DNA of 64,000 nt from Algoriphagus sp. (GCF_030694375.1 NZ_JAUXYL010000003.1:62001-126000); one strand, 5' to 3'; shown: positions 1-9,662, counted from the first letter of the stretch. Program-made: numbers and translations. The notes: a model not told the origin generated them from the sequence alone.

Positions 1-334
1 CGGCAGGAACGACATGGAAACCAAGAACAGTCTGCAAATTTTGGGCTCCTCCTAGTTTGATCACCAAATCGTTGAGATCAGTGGCACCAAAAGTGCGCAA
101 AGCATTTGCAAAAGCGTCATTGGTTGGCGCAAATACCGTAATGGCAGGTTGGTCTTGAAGCGTTGCCTCTAAACCCGGAATAGCACGGACGCTGGCTACA
201 AGTGTTGTTAAGCCTGCTTCATTTGCAGCTTCGATAAGTGTAGGAAAGGGGATTGGTCCCTGATAATCATCACTACACGACAGGATCGAAAAAAACAGCG
301 ATCCCATGAGCAAGTATTTGAATAGTTTTGTCAT
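1..334 (-). CDS. Fasciclin (FAS1) domain lipoprotein, C-terminus beyond the window
   Basis: Reading the minus strand from the ATG at 334 gives an open frame that runs off the left edge. The product begins MTKLFKYLLMGSLFFSILSC, a signal peptide ending in a lipobox-like ILSC. It is followed by SDDY, an acidic stretch of the kind associated with surface export of Bacteroidota lipoproteins. From about residue 30 the pattern is typical of FAS1: PTLIEAANEAGL, then TVFAPTNDAFANAL, then LGFHVVPA. FAS1 domains mediate adhesion, so a surface-anchored role is likely. Only about 111 codons are visible, so the number of FAS1 repeats is unknown. Confidence 0.85.
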   Translation of the reverse strand, partial: MTKLFKYLLMGSLFFSILSCSDDYQGPIPFPTLIEAANEAGLTTLVASVRAIPGLEATLQDQPAITVFAPTNDAFANALRTFGATDLNDLVIKLGGAQNLQTVLGFHVVPA

Positions 335-412
335 AGTTTGATTTGGTTTATTTGGATCTATAACCAAAGTCAAGTCAACAGGTCTAATCATAACCGCTCA
401 ACTGTATAAAAA

Positions 413-440
413 AAAGGATGAACTGTTAAATTCATCCTTT
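413..440 (-). terminator. Intrinsic terminator after pyk
   Basis: A 10-bp perfect stem (413-422 with 431-440, core AAAGGATGAA) has an 8-base loop. On the minus strand it is followed by a T-run (complement of the A-run at 408-415). It lies about 50 bases after the pyk stop codon, so it most likely ends the IPExxxVDY-pyk transcript. Confidence 0.75.
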
Positions 441-488
441 GAATTGACCTAAAATCAGAAAACTAAATTCCTGTATTTGCCTTTAACC

Positions 489-1919
489 TCACTCAACCAA
501 GTGAATTTTAAGCATATTGGTTTTTCCCTTTTCTTTCAGCGGCATACTGGCGGTGTTGATGATTACATCACCTGACTTCACATGACCATCTTTTTGTAAA
601 GTATTTTCTATATCCGTGAAAGTCGCGTCAGTAGATACCTGACTTTCATAATAGTAAGCTCGCACACCCCAAACCAATGAGAGTTGCGTAAGGAGTTTTT
701 TATTTCTGGTAAAAACAAAAATATTGGCCGAAGGTCGGTGGGATGCCAATCTAAGCCCGGTAAATCCAGAAGAAGTAATTCCAACAATTGCCTTGGCCTT
801 CACATTTCTGGACAATCTCGAGGCCATTAGGATCAGGTTATTGCTGTGGAATGTTAAGTCGTCTTCTTGAATTTTATACAGGTTATGGTAAATGTCTGCA
901 TTCTCTTCCAGGTATGTAATGATGCTGGTCATCGCTTTGACGGCATTGACTGGATATTTTCCCGAAGCAGTTTCAGCGGAAAGCATCACGGCATCCGCAC
1001 CATCCAATACTGCATTGGCGACATCGTTGGTTTCGGCGCGGGTTGGTCGAGGGTTTTGGATCATACTTTCCATCATTTGGGTAGCTATGATCACTGGTTT
1101 ACAGGCAATCTTACATTTCTCGACCATTTTTTTCTGCCAAAGAGGAACGATTTCCATTGGCACTTCTACACCCAAATCACCTCTGGCAACCATGATGGCG
1201 TCTGTCGCTTCGATGATTGAATCTATATTTTCGAGTGCTTCAGGCTTTTCGATTTTGGCGACGATTTTACAATCTTTTCCGGCTGCAATAATCCGCTCTC
1301 TTAGATCCAAAATATCCTCTGCTGATCTTACAAAAGACAGTGCAATCCAATCTACATCCTGAGACAGACCAAATTCAAGATCTTCGATGTCCTTTTCAGT
1401 CAGGGAAGGTGCAGAAACTTTGGTATTGGGAAGATTGATGCCTTTTCTGGATTTCAAGATTCCTCCGTGAATTACCGTGGTATTTACATTTTTGCCATCT
1501 GTACTGTTTACTATTACTTCCAGATTACCATCGTCGATGAGGATTCTGTCGCCGGGAATTACATCCTGGGGAAGATTCTGGTAAACTGTGCTCACCAGCG
1601 AAGAACTTCCAATCACAGGTTCATTAGTGATAGTTAACAGTTCTCCAGCCTTTATTTCCACTCCATTATTTTCGACCTCCCCTACACGGATTTTAGGCCC
1701 CTGCAGATCTTGAAGTATCCCAAGATTACAATCCAGTTCTTTATTAATTCTTCGAATAATCTGTATGACTTCCTGATGAATTTCGTGTGTTCCATGCGAA
1801 AAATTCAATCGAAAAACATTTGCACCGGCAGCAGCCAAACTTTTAATCGTTTCGTAATTATTCGATGCCGGACCGATGGTGGCTAGTATTTTTGTTTTTT
1901 TAAATGGGAGGTGGCTCAT
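489..1919 (-). CDS. pyk: Pyruvate kinase
   Basis: This 476-residue protein has the normal length for bacterial pyruvate kinase, which converts phosphoenolpyruvate and ADP to pyruvate and ATP in the cytoplasm. Visible motifs are KILATIGPAS at the N-terminus, RLNFSHG near residue 40 (substrate/K+ site), the active-site segment MVARGDLGVEVP near 245 and the downstream TRAETNDVANAVLDGADAVM. The C-terminal regulatory domain is complete. The start sits 6 bases after the stop of the upstream IPExxxVDY gene, so the two are probably cotranscribed. A strong terminator follows at 413-440. Confidence 0.97.
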   Translation of the reverse strand: MSHLPFKKTKILATIGPASNNYETIKSLAAAGANVFRLNFSHGTHEIHQEVIQIIRRINKELDCNLGILQDLQGPKIRVGEVENNGVEIKAGELLTITNEPVIGSSSLVSTVYQNLPQDVIPGDRILIDDGNLEVIVNSTDGKNVNTTVIHGGILKSRKGINLPNTKVSAPSLTEKDIEDLEFGLSQDVDWIALSFVRSAEDILDLRERIIAAGKDCKIVAKIEKPEALENIDSIIEATDAIMVARGDLGVEVPMEIVPLWQKKMVEKCKIACKPVIIATQMMESMIQNPRPTRAETNDVANAVLDGADAVMLSAETASGKYPVNAVKAMTSIITYLEENADIYHNLYKIQEDDLTFHSNNLILMASRLSRNVKAKAIVGITSSGFTGLRLASHRPSANIFVFTRNKKLLTQLSLVWGVRAYYYESQVSTDATFTDIENTLQKDGHVKSGDVIINTASMPLKEKGKTNMLKIHLVE

Positions 1920-1925
1920 TGGATT

Positions 1926-2354
1926 TTAATATGTTAATAGGTTTTCTTTTGATTTAATTTTTGAAATGTCCAGCCGGACCACACTTTGAATAAAGGGGTT
2001 TTTAGCAAGTTGATCGACAAATATACTAATACTGGTTTGTTGTGTTTGGTCTTGTACCAAGAGGAAGTAATCCAAATTTCGCAATTCTGGTATCAAATAC
2101 GCCAATTGCTGGGATGTATTAAGTGCTTTATTTTTTAAAAGTTGGATAAAACCATGCGGTAAAGAAAGTAAATATTGGGAGATTTCCAGCCTAGGTGAGG
2201 ACAGAAATTCAATTTGAAGATCTTCGGATTTGACCAAATCAATATCCAGTTCCCGATTGATCAACCAAGCCATTTTATAGTCTTTGACAGGCGAAACAAG
2301 CCCTAAAAGTTCAAATTCAAAAGTAGGTTCTATGTATAATTTGGTCTTCTTCAT
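1926..2354 (-). CDS. IPExxxVDY family protein
   Basis: This 142-residue cytoplasmic protein has no signal peptide or membrane segment. Its C-terminal half contains IPELRNLDY, which fits the motif that names the IPExxxVDY family except for Leu in place of Val. The family is small, restricted to Bacteroidota and without a known biochemical role. It is commonly found next to pyk and acpP, exactly as here: 6 bases upstream of pyk and divergent from acpP. A TACCTTTG at 2377-2384 (minus strand), 23 bases before the start, matches the -7 consensus TAnnTTTG, but no TTG lies at the right distance upstream. Confidence 0.85.
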   Translation of the reverse strand: MKKTKLYIEPTFEFELLGLVSPVKDYKMAWLINRELDIDLVKSEDLQIEFLSSPRLEISQYLLSLPHGFIQLLKNKALNTSQQLAYLIPELRNLDYFLLVQDQTQQTSISIFVDQLAKNPFIQSVVRLDISKIKSKENLLTY

Positions 2355-2506
2355 GGAGGAAGAAAGGTGATCGAAACAAAGGTAGAAATTTAAATTGACC
2401 CATGCGATCAGACAAATTGTATAAAAATTAACTTCGGTCTTTTCTTTGTCAATTAGGTTTTAAATATATTTCTTTGCGGAGTGTTAATAACTAAACTGAT
2501 CACAAA

Positions 2507-2743
2507 ATGTCTGAAATTGCACAAAAAGTAAAAGCCATCATTGTTGACAAACTTGGCGTAGAAGAGTCTGAAGTGACTATGGAAGCAAGCTTCACCAATG
2601 ACCTTGGTGCTGACTCTCTAGATACTGTTGAATTGATTATGGAATTCGAAAAAGAATTCAATATCTCTATTCCTGACGACCAAGCCGAGCAAATTGGCAC
2701 TGTAGGTCAGGCTATTACCTACCTTGAGGCAAACGTAAAATAA
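2507..2743 (+). CDS. acpP: Acyl carrier protein
   Basis: A 78-residue acidic protein with the classic ACP fold signature [12 protein letters not shown]. Ser37 in the DSL motif is the expected 4'-phosphopantetheine attachment site. It carries growing acyl chains for type II fatty acid synthesis. It lies 19 bases upstream of fabF, the condensing enzyme that uses it, so the two likely form an operon. A weak promoter-like pair, TTTG at 2445-2448 and TATATTTC at 2465-2472, lies upstream, but its 16-base spacing is shorter than the usual 19-21. Confidence 0.98.
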   Translation: MSEIAQKVKAIIVDKLGVEESEVTMEASFTNDLGADSLDTVELIMEFEKEFNISIPDDQAEQIGTVGQAITYLEANVK

Positions 2744-2762
2744 GTACTGCTGAATTCATTAT

Positions 2763-4013
2763 ATGAATTTAAAAAGAGTTGTTGTAACGGGTTTAGGCGC
2801 ACTCACCCCCATAGGTAACACCCCCGGAGAATTCTGGAAGGGACTGGCTAATGGTGTGAGTGGCGCTGCGCCTATCACTCGCTTCGACGCTTCACTTTTC
2901 AAGACTCAATTTGCCTGCGAGGTCAAAAACCTCGATCTGGACCAGTTTATGGACAGAAAAGAGGCCAGGAAAATGGATGCTTTCACCCAGTATGCCATGA
3001 TTACTGCCGATCAAGCGATTGTAGACTCGGGACTTGATCTCGAATCCATTGACTTGTCAAGAGCTGGTGTAATCTGGGGATCAGGAATAGGTGGACTCAG
3101 AACCTTCCAAGAAGAGGTGACTGATTTTGCCAGAGGAGACGGAACCCCAAGGTTCAATCCCTTCTTCATTCCCAAGATGATCGCTGATATATCGGCAGGT
3201 TTCATTTCCATAAAATATGGATTCAGAGGTCCAAACTTCGTAACCGTATCAGCCTGTGCTTCGGCTACCAATGCACTTATTGATGCTTTCAATTACATCC
3301 GACTTGGAAAAGCCGACTTATTTATAAGTGGCGGATCTGAAGCAGCTGTATCTGAGGCAGGAGTTGGTGGATTTAACGCAATGAAAGCGCTATCCCAGCG
3401 AAATGATTCCCCTACTACAGCATCCAGACCTTTTGACAAAGACCGTGATGGTTTTGTTCTTGGCGAAGGTGCAGGGGCATTGATCCTTGAAGAGTTGGAG
3501 CATGCAAAAGCACGCGGAGCAAAAATCTATGCCGAGCTTGTAGGTGGAGGAATGACTGCAGATGCCTATCATATTACTGCGCCGCATCCTGAAGGCTTAG
3601 GTGCAAGTAGCGTGATGAAAATTGCTTTGGAAGATGCTGGTCTTAATCCGGAAGACATTGATTACATCAATGTACATGGCACCTCTACTCCACTGGGAGA
3701 TGTAGGAGAGACCAAAGCAATCCAAAAGGTTTTTGGAGAGCACGCTTATAAATTGAATATCAGCAGTACAAAGTCGATGACTGGACACTTGCTGGGTGCA
3801 GCAGGGGCAATCGAAGCGATAGCATCAATCTTTGCTATCAATCATAGTCTCGTTCCTCCAACGATCAATCACTTTACTGACGATGAAGCGTTTGATCCTG
3901 GACTCAATTTAACGTTTAACAAAGCGCAAGCAAGAGAAATCAACTATGCGCTGAGTAATACCTTTGGATTTGGCGGTCACAACTGTTCCGTCATATTTAA
4001 AAAATACAACTGA
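2763..4013 (+). CDS. fabF: 3-oxoacyl-ACP synthase II
   Basis: A 416-residue beta-ketoacyl-ACP synthase of normal length. It performs the decarboxylative condensation of malonyl-ACP with acyl-ACP in fatty acid elongation. The catalytic triad is visible: Cys165 in VSACASATNA, His305 in VHGTSTPLGD and His342 in MTGHLLGAAGA. The glycine-rich end NTFGFGGHNCSVIF is also present. It follows acpP and is followed 5 bases later by rnc. Confidence 0.97.
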   Translation: MNLKRVVVTGLGALTPIGNTPGEFWKGLANGVSGAAPITRFDASLFKTQFACEVKNLDLDQFMDRKEARKMDAFTQYAMITADQAIVDSGLDLESIDLSRAGVIWGSGIGGLRTFQEEVTDFARGDGTPRFNPFFIPKMIADISAGFISIKYGFRGPNFVTVSACASATNALIDAFNYIRLGKADLFISGGSEAAVSEAGVGGFNAMKALSQRNDSPTTASRPFDKDRDGFVLGEGAGALILEELEHAKARGAKIYAELVGGGMTADAYHITAPHPEGLGASSVMKIALEDAGLNPEDIDYINVHGTSTPLGDVGETKAIQKVFGEHAYKLNISSTKSMTGHLLGAAGAIEAIASIFAINHSLVPPTINHFTDDEAFDPGLNLTFNKAQAREINYALSNTFGFGGHNCSVIFKKYN

Positions 4014-4018
4014 TCAGA

Positions 4019-4759
4019 GTGAAAATTTTCCAGAGGCTCGGAATCCACACTCTATTCTTTAACTCACAAGACAAAAGGCTTGCATCCTCGATCAAAATGA
4101 TCATTGGACGCAAGCCTTTAAATTTGTCCCTCTATCGTCTTGCGCTTACTCCCTCAGGTCTCGGCGAAGAAACGTCCTCGGGGTTTAAAAAATCCAATGA
4201 GCGACTGGAGTTTCTGGGAGATGCTGTTTTGGGGTCGGTAATAGCCGAGCATATTTTCAAAAAATTCCCCTATCGAGACGAAGGATTCCTCACTGAAACC
4301 CGATCCAAACTCGTAAATCGAGAAACACTCAACGAAATAGGAATAAAAATAGGGCTCAAGAAAACCTTGGAGCAAGTTGTCAGTAATAGACAATTCACGG
4401 GAAACAAATCCCTTTTTGGAGATATCCTTGAGGCATTCCTTGGAGCAGTATACCTTGACAGAGGATACAAATTCACCCAAAAATTTATCCTCCAGCGAAT
4501 ATTGCTTCACATGGATCTGGATGGAATGATCAGTACTGTAACCAATTACAAGAGTAAAATTATCGAATGGTCCCAAAAAGAATCCAAAACGGTAGACTAC
4601 AAAGTTTTGCAAATCAACGGTAACCAACGCTACAAAGAATTTGTTGTAGAACTGAATGTCGACGGGGAGTCTATTGCACAGGGAAAAGGAAGTACAAAGA
4701 AGAAAGCCGAACAGGAAGCTTCAAAAAATGCCTGCGATATCCTGAACATTGCCGTTTAG
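4019..4759 (+). CDS. rnc: Ribonuclease III
   Basis: A 246-residue RNase III that cleaves double-stranded RNA in rRNA maturation and mRNA turnover. The nuclease signature NERLEFLGDAVLG lies near residue 60, and a second acidic segment, GDILEAFLGAVYLD, near 140. A C-terminal dsRNA-binding domain ends in GKGSTKKKAEQEASKNA. A GTG start at 4019 is chosen, 5 bases after the fabF stop, because the residues before the first ATG (4097) belong to the normal N-terminus of the family in this phylum. Linkage to acpP-fabF is common in bacteria. Confidence 0.95.
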   Translation: MKIFQRLGIHTLFFNSQDKRLASSIKMIIGRKPLNLSLYRLALTPSGLGEETSSGFKKSNERLEFLGDAVLGSVIAEHIFKKFPYRDEGFLTETRSKLVNRETLNEIGIKIGLKKTLEQVVSNRQFTGNKSLFGDILEAFLGAVYLDRGYKFTQKFILQRILLHMDLDGMISTVTNYKSKIIEWSQKESKTVDYKVLQINGNQRYKEFVVELNVDGESIAQGKGSTKKKAEQEASKNACDILNIAV

Positions 4760-4789
4760 ACCTACATTTTTATCAACTTCGTTAAATCT

Positions 4790-6628
4790 ATGGCTGCAAT
4801 CAAACTAGCAGGTGCTACCGTCAATCAAACTCCACTCGACTGGAAAGGCAATTTGGATAGAATCCTGCAAGCTATCCAAGAGGCAAAATCTGAACGTGTA
4901 GAAATTCTATGCTTTCCTGAATTGGCAATTACCGGTTACGGATCCGAGGATCTATTTTTAAGCTATTGGTATCCTCAAAAAGCCTTAGCCCAACTCGGGA
5001 AATTGATTCCATTCTGTCAAGACATTACCGTGGCTGTCGGACTGCCGGTCAGGATTCAGGACAAAGTTTACAATACCGTCGCTGTTATCGAAAACGCGGA
5101 ATTGAAAGGCTTTGTAGCAAAGCAATTTATGGCCATTGATGGCGTACATTATGAATTTCGATGGTTCACTCCCTGGGAAGCAAATCAGGTCATAGATTTT
5201 GAATTTGAAGGGAAAAACATCCCCCTTGGGGATCTCACTTTTCATCACAGGGGAATTCATTATGGATTTGAAATCTGCGAAGATGCCTGGAGAGGAAAAG
5301 TCCGCCCCGGATACCGACTTCGGGACCGGAAAGTAGATTTGATCTTCAATCCAAGTGCCTCACATTTTGCAATGGGAAAAACTGCAGAAAGAAAAGAGCT
5401 ATTTGAATACAGCTCTGAAATCTTCAATTGCTACTATTGCTATGTCAATTTGCTGGGCAATGAAGCTGGCAGAATGATATTTGACGGAGAAATTCTCTTG
5501 ACAAGATCCGGAAAAACAGTCGGCAGAAACCAGTTACTCTCCTTCCGGGATTTTCAGGTTTTTCACTTTGAATTGGAAGATAAAGCTCAGAATATCGCAC
5601 CCATCCATCCAAAAGAATGGGAGTTTGTTCAGGCTTCTGCCTTGGGATTATTTGATTATTTGCGAAAAAGTAAAAGTAACGGATTTGTATTGTCGCTCTC
5701 CGGAGGTGCAGATTCCTCAACGATCGCCGTTTTGGTCGCGGAAATGGTTCGAAGGGGAATCAAGGAATTGGGATTGAATGAGTTTGTAAAAAAACTGGAG
5801 CTATCCTTTTCTCCAAAATCCGACAATCCGGAGAAAGAACTCGTCGGAAGACTTCTGACCACAGCTTATCAGGGCACAAAAAATTCCTCAATTGACACGT
5901 TTCAGTCTGCCAAATCATTGGCAGAAAGCTTGGGTGCTAAATTTTACTCCTGGACTATTGATGATGAGGTTAACTCCTACACTACAAAAATAGAAACCGC
6001 AATCGGAAGAAAACTGACTTGGGAACAGGACGATATTACTTTACAGAATATTCAGGCACGGGCCCGATCTCCAATCATTTGGATGCTTGCCAATTTGAAG
6101 AATGCGCTTTTGCTTTCCACTTCCAATCGCAGTGAAGGAGACGTCGGCTACACCACCATGGACGGAGATACCAGCGGAAGCATCTCCCCGATTGCCGCCG
6201 TGGATAAGCACTTCATCCTGCAATGGTTACAATGGGCCGAAAAAAATCTGGATCGACCAGGTCTTTCGTATGTAAATTCCCTGACTCCTACGGCCGAACT
6301 CCGTCCCTTGGAACGAACCCAAACGGATGAAAAAGACTTGATGCCTTATGCTGTTATTGTAGAAATAGAGCGCTTGGCCATTCGGGACAAAAGATCTCCA
6401 ATGGATATTTTCCTGTTATTAAATGATGAACTTGGACTTGAACAAACCGTATTGAAGGATTATATCAAAAAATTCTTCCGACTTTGGTCCAGAAATCAGT
6501 GGAAACGCGAGCGATTGGCTCCTTCATTTCACCTTGATGAATTCAACGTTGACCCTAAAACCTGGTATCGCTTTCCGATTCTTTCCGGTGGCTTTGCTGA
6601 AGAACTCGAACTATTAGACCAAATCTAA
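4790..6628 (+). CDS. nadE: Glutamine-dependent NAD+ synthetase
   Basis: A 612-residue two-domain enzyme that makes NAD+ from nicotinic acid adenine dinucleotide, ATP and ammonia released from glutamine. The N-terminal nitrilase-type amidase domain shows the catalytic Glu44 in CFPELAITGYG, a Lys in FVAKQF and the nucleophilic Cys in FEICEDAWRG. The C-terminal synthetase domain starts near 285 and carries the P-loop SLSGGADSSTIA. TSNRSEGDVGYTTMDGD is also typical. The full two-domain length means it can use glutamine directly. lgt begins 9 bases after the stop. Confidence 0.96.
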   Translation: MAAIKLAGATVNQTPLDWKGNLDRILQAIQEAKSERVEILCFPELAITGYGSEDLFLSYWYPQKALAQLGKLIPFCQDITVAVGLPVRIQDKVYNTVAVIENAELKGFVAKQFMAIDGVHYEFRWFTPWEANQVIDFEFEGKNIPLGDLTFHHRGIHYGFEICEDAWRGKVRPGYRLRDRKVDLIFNPSASHFAMGKTAERKELFEYSSEIFNCYYCYVNLLGNEAGRMIFDGEILLTRSGKTVGRNQLLSFRDFQVFHFELEDKAQNIAPIHPKEWEFVQASALGLFDYLRKSKSNGFVLSLSGGADSSTIAVLVAEMVRRGIKELGLNEFVKKLELSFSPKSDNPEKELVGRLLTTAYQGTKNSSIDTFQSAKSLAESLGAKFYSWTIDDEVNSYTTKIETAIGRKLTWEQDDITLQNIQARARSPIIWMLANLKNALLLSTSNRSEGDVGYTTMDGDTSGSISPIAAVDKHFILQWLQWAEKNLDRPGLSYVNSLTPTAELRPLERTQTDEKDLMPYAVIVEIERLAIRDKRSPMDIFLLLNDELGLEQTVLKDYIKKFFRLWSRNQWKRERLAPSFHLDEFNVDPKTWYRFPILSGGFAEELELLDQI

Positions 6629-6637
6629 TCTGACATT

Positions 6638-7741
6638 ATGCTTGAATCTTTGCTGAATTACGTTGTATGGGATCCTAATCAGGCTGTTTTTTCCGGCTTT
6701 GAGCGCTTGAGATGGTACAGTTTGTTTTTTGCAATGGGCTTTATCATCTCGCAGCAATTCATGGTGTATTTTTTCAGAAAAGAGGGGCAGGACGAAACCC
6801 TTGTGGACAAATTGACCATATACATGGTATTGGCGACGATTATTGGTGCACGATTAGGCCATGTTCTATTTTATGAGCCGGAAAAGTATCTGAGTAACCC
6901 CATCGATATCCTAAAGGTATGGGAAGGTGGCTTGGCCTCTCATGGGGCTGCCATTGCCATTCTTTTTGCACTTTGGATATATTCCAAACGAACACCGGGA
7001 CAAAGTTATCTTTGGGTAGTAGATCGTATCGTGATTGTCACAGCTCTGACCGGAGCATTGATTCGATTCGGCAACTTGATGAACTCTGAAATCGGAGGAA
7101 AAGATACCGGCACAGACAGCGGATTTGTTTTTGCAAGAGATGCTGAGGAAATCCTGGAAACGCTCAAAGTCCCTTTTGAATCAATTGAAGCGTATAAGCC
7201 CATAGACCGATCGGACGAACTTCAGGGAACGGGCATAGTTCCTGTGAATTTTGAACTGAAGATCAATAAGGGGAATTTTTCAAAAGAAGACCTTTCTGCA
7301 ATCCTCGAACGGGACATCAAATATGCACTGACGCAATTTAAATCATCCAAAGAATACCTGGCCGAACCCGTAGAAAGTCCTTTAAACTTCGAAATTATTG
7401 AACAGCCAAACAGCTATTTGGTTACCGTGAAGACTTTTGGCAGAACCAAATATCCGACGCAGATCTACGAGGCGCTGTCTTATTTTGTGATTTTCTTAAT
7501 CCTGCTTGCACTTTGGGCAAAATACAAGTCGAGATTACCGGAAGGTTTACTGTTGGGGCTATTCCTTATCTCAGTATTCGGTATGCGATTCGTATGGGAA
7601 TTTCTCAAGGAGGTACAGGTCGACTTTGAGCAATCCATGCAATTCAATATGGGACAACTGTTAAGTATTCCCTTAGTGCTAATTGGAATAATTTTAGTGG
7701 GAAGAGCTCTAAAAAATGGGATTAAGGCCGAAAAAATTTAA
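6638..7741 (+). CDS. lgt: Prolipoprotein diacylglyceryl transferase, with an internal insert
   Basis: This 367-residue inner-membrane enzyme transfers diacylglycerol to the lipobox Cys of prelipoproteins. The Lgt signature is clear: [12 protein letters not shown] near residue 105 and [12 protein letters not shown] near 145. Several hydrophobic segments flank these. It is about 75 residues longer than the E. coli enzyme. The extra length is a soluble segment around residues 160-265 between the GNLMNSE motif and YPTQIYEA. The second motif, usually R-H-P-x-Q-x-Y-E, reads K-Y-P-T-Q-I-Y-E here. Related Bacteroidota enzymes also tend to be long, from memory. The 3' end overlaps the convergent yidD by 4 bases. 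Confidence 0.95.
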   Translation: MLESLLNYVVWDPNQAVFSGFERLRWYSLFFAMGFIISQQFMVYFFRKEGQDETLVDKLTIYMVLATIIGARLGHVLFYEPEKYLSNPIDILKVWEGGLASHGAAIAILFALWIYSKRTPGQSYLWVVDRIVIVTALTGALIRFGNLMNSEIGGKDTGTDSGFVFARDAEEILETLKVPFESIEAYKPIDRSDELQGTGIVPVNFELKINKGNFSKEDLSAILERDIKYALTQFKSSKEYLAEPVESPLNFEIIEQPNSYLVTVKTFGRTKYPTQIYEALSYFVIFLILLALWAKYKSRLPEGLLLGLFLISVFGMRFVWEFLKEVQVDFEQSMQFNMGQLLSIPLVLIGIILVGRALKNGIKAEKI

Positions 7742-7962
7742 GGAACCGGATCATGACCGTGCCCTCCCCATGGATGGCACCGCCCGATCCGCTTAAATCC
7801 CAAGAAGATTCCTTTGAAAACACCGTGCTTCAGAATCGCTTCTTTCATGTATTGACTACAGGTCGGAGTATAGCGACAACTAGCCGGAAACAGCGGAGAG
7901 ATCACATATTGATAAACCAAGACTGGAAATATGGCTATCTTTCTCAAGTATGTTTTTACCAT
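7738..7962 (-). CDS. yidD: Membrane protein insertion efficiency factor YidD
   Basis: A 74-residue protein with the unmistakable YidD core: [20 protein letters not shown], a conserved KHG, and a C-terminal [15 protein letters not shown]. It is a small membrane-associated protein thought to assist YidC-dependent insertion. The N-terminal residues form one amphipathic or membrane-associated segment. It converges on lgt with a 4-base overlap, so both genes share their tail sequence. Confidence 0.95.
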   Translation of the reverse strand: MVKTYLRKIAIFPVLVYQYVISPLFPASCRYTPTCSQYMKEAILKHGVFKGIFLGFKRIGRCHPWGGHGHDPVP

Positions 7963-8037
7963 TCAAGAAACCTTTAAGTTAAGTACGCAAGTTGCAACCA
8001 AAAAATTCAAATGATTATAAATTGTTTTGCAGCAGCC

Positions 8038-8130
8038 ATCTCGATAGCTATCGGGATGAATCTTGCTTGGTTAATAATAACCCCACTGTGGGTCGGATGG
8101 GCCAAGCCAGTCTACCCAAGGCAGGCTCGA
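8038..8130. repeat. Palindromic intergenic element at the 5' edge of the BamA-like gene
   Basis: ATCTCGATAGCTATCGGGAT at 8038-8057 is a near-perfect 20-bp palindrome with a 12-bp perfect core (CGATAGCTATCG). It is followed by CCCACTGTGGG at 8082-8092, and then by sequence ending in AGGCAGGC that looks non-coding. The pattern resembles short palindromic repeats dispersed between genes in Cytophagales genomes. It lies inside an open frame that continues into the downstream gene, but the translation across it is not protein-like. Only one copy is seen in this window, so its repeat status is inferred. Confidence 0.45.
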
Positions 8131-8147
8131 TTTCAAATACAATTTCT

Positions 8148-9593
8148 TTGATTCCCATTTTGAGAAATTTACTTACCCTTTCGGTTATCTTTTTGCTGAT
8201 GGGCCTCGGTAAGATCAAGGCGCAAGACACTACTCTAGAGCCTGTCAACCCACCTACTCCCGAGCGGGTAAAAGTGAATAATATTTTCATTATTGGAAAT
8301 ATAAAAACCCAAAAAAGCATCATTCTTCGAGAGCTTGATTTTACTACCGATTTCTTCTACGACTGGGAGACATTCATGGGAATCATCAAAGCTGACCAAC
8401 AAAAAATCTATAATCTTCGGCTGTTTACAGAAGTGGAAATCACCCCACTTTTCACTGAAGATGAAGAAGTCGAGATCCTCATTTCTGTAAAAGAGCGCTG
8501 GTATGTAATTCCATCGGTCATTTTCCAACTTGCAGACCGGAATTTTTCAGAATGGTGGACTAATCAGGGAAGAGATTTTTCACGGGTAAATTACGGGTTG
8601 AAAATCAACCATAGCAATGTAGGTGGCAGAAATGAAAAGCTTCGGTTTTCCGGGCAGCTTGGCTTCACAAAAGAATTGGACCTGGTCTATACCAAACCCT
8701 ACATTGACAAGAAGCAAAAACAGGGACTTGCTTTTCAGATGACTTACGCAGATCAAAAGACAATCCCCATAAGATCAGCAAACAACAAGCAGGTATTTTA
8801 CACCAATGAGACCGAGGATGTATTGAGAAAAACTTTCTCCACGGCATTGAGGTACACCTATAGAAGAACGTTTTACAATTTTCATTTTCTAACCTTGGGG
8901 TTTAGCAGAACATGGGTCAATCCTGATGTTTTGATCGAAAATCCAAATTACTTATCCGGAGAAAATAATACCCTGAGTTATCCTTTTCTTCAGTATTCAT
9001 TTCGTCACGACAAACGGGATAATATAGCCTATGCAACTCAGGGGGAGTTTCTTCAATTGACTGCAACCAAATATGGGGTGATAAATTCTCAGGATATCGA
9101 TGAGGTTGAATTGAATTTTATCGCAAATAAATATTTTCAAATCAATGACAGATTCCATCTGGCCACAGGATTGACCGGCGTATGGTACCTCAGTCCTAAC
9201 CAACCTTACCCCTTGATCCGTGGAATAGGATATTCACCAAACTTTATTCGCGGATATGAACTGAATGTCATAGAAGGACAGCAACTCTACGTGCAAAAAA
9301 ACAGTCTTCGATACAAGCTTTTGGATCTATCATTTGATATTTCAAGCTACATGCCTTTTGAGCAATTCAGCACGATACCTTTTAAATTTTACCTAAGTGG
9401 CAATTTCGATCACGGCACGGTGACTGATCGAAATAATATCCCCGAGAATCTGAGATTGACCAATAAATACCTGTTTGGCTATGGTTTAGGATTGGATATC
9501 GTTGGTGTTTATGATGCAGTATTTCGATTCGAATACTCCCTGAATAATCAAGGCGAAGGGAACCTATTCTTCAACTTCAAGGCTCCATTCTGA
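8148..9593 (+). CDS. BamA/TamA-like outer membrane beta-barrel protein
   Basis: The C-terminal 350 residues form an Omp85-type barrel, with alternating aromatic strands, the tell-tale IRGYELNVIEGQQLYV and a terminal FNFKAPF ending in Phe. Before it lies one POTRA-like segment (VKVNNIFIIGNIKTQKSIIL onward). A signal peptide (IPILRNLLTLSVIFLLMGLG, cleaved after KIKAQ) fixes the practical N-terminus. The frame is open from a TTG at 7992, and an ATG exists at 8097, but both lie in or before the palindromic element. The TTG at 8148 gives a normal-length signal peptide and is preferred with moderate certainty. Having one POTRA domain rather than five argues against it being BamA itself. A translocation or assembly role is inferred. 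Confidence 0.8.
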   Translation: MIPILRNLLTLSVIFLLMGLGKIKAQDTTLEPVNPPTPERVKVNNIFIIGNIKTQKSIILRELDFTTDFFYDWETFMGIIKADQQKIYNLRLFTEVEITPLFTEDEEVEILISVKERWYVIPSVIFQLADRNFSEWWTNQGRDFSRVNYGLKINHSNVGGRNEKLRFSGQLGFTKELDLVYTKPYIDKKQKQGLAFQMTYADQKTIPIRSANNKQVFYTNETEDVLRKTFSTALRYTYRRTFYNFHFLTLGFSRTWVNPDVLIENPNYLSGENNTLSYPFLQYSFRHDKRDNIAYATQGEFLQLTATKYGVINSQDIDEVELNFIANKYFQINDRFHLATGLTGVWYLSPNQPYPLIRGIGYSPNFIRGYELNVIEGQQLYVQKNSLRYKLLDLSFDISSYMPFEQFSTIPFKFYLSGNFDHGTVTDRNNIPENLRLTNKYLFGYGLGLDIVGVYDAVFRFEYSLNNQGEGNLFFNFKAPF

Positions 9594-9662
9594 TTTTCAG
9601 AGAATTACTTTTCTTAAGTTCGATTTTTAACTAAATTAGGTTCAGATTTTTTACCGAACCCG

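Noticed and set aside
892..1362. 156-codon plus-strand open frame inside pyk
   Set aside because: Fully antisense to a well-conserved gene with clear motifs; no domain of its own. Other similar antisense frames were discarded for the same reason.
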